64,000 nucleotides of DNA from Pontibacter sp. G13 (GTDB lineage Bacteria > Bacteroidota > Bacteroidia > J057), in the NCBI RefSeq assembly GCF_031851795.1, contig NZ_CP134696.1:4732501-4796500 (forward strand), written 5' to 3'. Below the pieces are notes generated by a model, which saw nothing but the letters and a program-made list of their open reading frames with translations, did no database searches and was not told the origin of the DNA. Position 1 is the stretch's first letter; each line of letters begins with the position of its first letter. This document shows positions 62,338-64,000 of this stretch, in pieces. Made by a program: the position numbers and the translations under genes.

Positions 62338-64000
62338 ATGATGGAACCAATTATTCTCTTAGATGAGCGTCTCAACGAACTGGCGCAGCGGGTCAGCAGA
62401 CAGCTGTACGATGGGTATTATTTCAATCAAGGAAAAATTAAAGGTGAGGAGCTGAAGTCCTTCAGTGCTCACCAGCAAATCAATAAATTCCTGCTCTTTC
62501 AGGTCTTCCAAGCCTGGGAACTGCAAATGCAAAAGATCAAGCACCCTTACTTCAACTTTGAAGACGAAGAGGTGCAACAATCTGTCAAGCTCCTGCAGAA
62601 CCAGCTCTCTAAGCATATCGAGATCCGGGAAGCCGATTTCAAGCCATTGCTCGAACGGGCGGTCTTCAACAACCTCAAGCTGTTGTTGGACCCCGTGGAG
62701 ACTTTCTCCAAATTTTTCTTCGTTCAATCGGATTCCATCTCCATTGAGGTCTACAACCGCTACGCGCAGTTTTTCTCCGATCTCAACTTCATCGTCAACT
62801 CCATCTCCGGATACTGCAAGAAACACGGCCTAGAGGAAGTTCAGCAGCAGTTTTTCCTCGAAAAGATGGAGAAGACCGTGTCCATCTTTGAGCGTAAATC
62901 CGGTAAAAGTTTCCATCAGCATCGAGTCGCCTTATTCGAGAAATTGACAGGGCATAATCTCGATACCCTGATCTCCGAAATGGAGCAGGCGGCCAAACAG
63001 CGCGAAGCGGAAATCGCTCGCCAAGAAGCTGAACGCCAACAAAAAATCGAAGAGGAGAAACGCCGTCAAGAAGAAGAGGCTCGCCGCAAGGAAGAGGAAG
63101 CTCGGAGACAAGAAGAAGCCCAAAGAGCTGAAGAGGAAGCGCGCCGGCAACAAGCGCTAGAAGCCCAAAGAAAAGCCGAAGAAGAAGCCCGTCAGCGTGC
63201 CGAAGAAGAAGCTCGCCTCAAAGCAGAGAAAGAACGCAAACGCAATTTCTTCGACAATATCTCCGCTGAATCTGAAGACCTCGGATTTGATTTGGATCTC
63301 GATGAGCTGGATACCGAAGAACCTGAAAATACCGCAACGCCTGTTGCTGAACCTCCCAAACCTGAACCGGTGGAGACTCCTGCCGAAGCACCAGTGGTTA
63401 CGCCACCAGTTGTGCAAGTAGAGCCTGAGCCTACCCCTGAGCCAGAACCAGCTCCGACTCCTGAACCGGAAGCGCCGGTCGTTCAAGTGGAAGAGGTCAT
63501 CGAAGATGAAAAAGAGGCAGAATTCCTTGAAATGGCTGCCAGCATGGAGCCTGTAGACGAGGCCGAAACGCCAGAAGAACCTGCGCCTGAGAAGCCCAAG
63601 ACCTTCTTTGACCAAATTTCCAATGGTGTCGCGAAGGAAACTCCCGCTACGCCTATCCAGCCTGCTCAGGAACGATCTTCCTCCGTACTTGACCAAATCC
63701 AAGATCGTAAGCAGACGATCGCGGAGAAACTCGCAGAGAATAAGCAGTCTGAATCCAAGGCATCTGGCGGAAAAATCAAGCTGGATGAAATCCCGATTCA
63801 CAAGCAATACCAATACGTCCAAAAGGTGTTTGAAGGAAACAATGTGCGTTTCCGAATCATCGTGGACAAAATCAACAATGCTGGCAATGCCGCCGAGGTA
63901 CAGGATATCCTCGAGAAATTTGTGCTGAGCAATGTCAACCTCGATCAGGACGATCCGATTGTCGGAGAGTTCATCGAATTGCTTCGCGCTCGTTTCGTGT
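62338..64000 (+). CDS. Large coiled-coil protein (3' end outside window)
   Basis: The frame is open from ATG 62338 (second ATG at 62341) to the window end: 554 codons, C-terminus missing. Residues about 1-225 are helical with no family I recognise (LDERLNELAQRVSRQLYDG). Residues about 225-300 are a highly charged tract of Glu/Ala/Arg/Gln with a periodic E-E-A-R-R-(Q/K) unit, predicted to form a long coiled coil. A Pro/Glu/Val-rich flexible linker runs about 320-420 (PEPTPEPEPAPTPEPEAP). A second globular helical region begins at about 470 (KLDEIPIHKQYQYVQKVF). There is no signal peptide, so it is cytoplasmic. A scaffold or cytoskeletal role is a guess. An IR precedes the start at 62297. Confidence 0.82.
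   Translation, partial: MMEPIILLDERLNELAQRVSRQLYDGYYFNQGKIKGEELKSFSAHQQINKFLLFQVFQAWELQMQKIKHPYFNFEDEEVQQSVKLLQNQLSKHIEIREADFKPLLERAVFNNLKLLLDPVETFSKFFFVQSDSISIEVYNRYAQFFSDLNFIVNSISGYCKKHGLEEVQQQFFLEKMEKTVSIFERKSGKSFHQHRVALFEKLTGHNLDTLISEMEQAAKQREAEIARQEAERQQKIEEEKRRQEEEARRKEEEARRQEEAQRAEEEARRQQALEAQRKAEEEARQRAEEEARLKAEKERKRNFFDNISAESEDLGFDLDLDELDTEEPENTATPVAEPPKPEPVETPAEAPVVTPPVVQVEPEPTPEPEPAPTPEPEAPVVQVEEVIEDEKEAEFLEMAASMEPVDEAETPEEPAPEKPKTFFDQISNGVAKETPATPIQPAQERSSSVLDQIQDRKQTIAEKLAENKQSESKASGGKIKLDEIPIHKQYQYVQKVFEGNNVRFRIIVDKINNAGNAAEVQDILEKFVLSNVNLDQDDPIVGEFIELLRARFV

Noticed and set aside
1-64000. tRNA, rRNA or prophage genes
   Set aside because: None recognised on either strand by eye; a tRNA or covariance search was not available.

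Overview
The window reads as chromosome of a free-living, probably gliding member of the Bacteroidota. The sequence shows several large exported proteins ending in type IX secretion system (T9SS) sorting domains of type A or type B, a PorP/SprF-family outer-membrane protein beside a giant PKD protein, MG2/TonB and MORN secreted proteins, and families typical of the phylum. Base composition looks near 50 percent GC with AT-rich gaps upstream of genes. I cannot fix the genus; Saprospiria- or Cytophagia-like relatives would fit.

Layout. 1-3042: C-terminally incomplete MG2/carboxypeptidase-regulatory/TonB fusion (minus). 3355-5570: a divergent NAD(P)-oxidoreductase / HxlR-SRPBCC switch and a HipA-N-like orphan. 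5843-12785: amidohydrolase lipoprotein, a miniature sorting-domain-like protein, class III aminotransferase, a T9SS propeller-like protein and a glycosyltransferase. 12786-14286: gene-free repeat cluster. 14287-21086: two consecutive T9SS substrates, the first with a (TTCCC)13 tract in its leader. 21087-21894: a second repeat cluster. 21895-25650: tetR-aarF-aceK operon (minus). 26063-34923: MORN protein, penicillin-acylase family enzyme, DUF445 protein, an unknown secreted protein, a further dispersed repeat, and a LamG T9SS protein with a possible RBS-masking hairpin. 35159-42798: urocanase, an anchored beta-rich protein, and a very large PQQ-dehydrogenase-like/cytochrome c/PA14 T9SS protein. 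43092-50073: Rpn nuclease, a 57-residue Cys-rich protein, YkgJ-type protein, DUF6495-like protein, M49-type peptidase lipoprotein, TlpA-like lipoprotein and purD. 50074-51114: third repeat cluster. 51115-59104: PorP/SprF plus 2281-residue PKD protein. 59430-64000: DinB-like protein, purB, a lipoprotein and a coiled-coil protein running off the end.

How it fits together. Much of the coding capacity is the cell envelope and exterior: T9SS cargo, lipoproteins and surface enzymes. Housekeeping genes (purD, purB, hutU, aceK) are scattered singly. Three gene-free islands carry at least four dispersed repeat families with hairpins, resembling REP/MITE-type intergenic elements. I saw no rRNA, tRNA, CRISPR array, intact insertion sequence or prophage. 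The strongest unusual signals are the pentanucleotide tract that would switch a giant surface protein on or off, the repeat families, the RBS-masking hairpin, and the unusual domain fusions.
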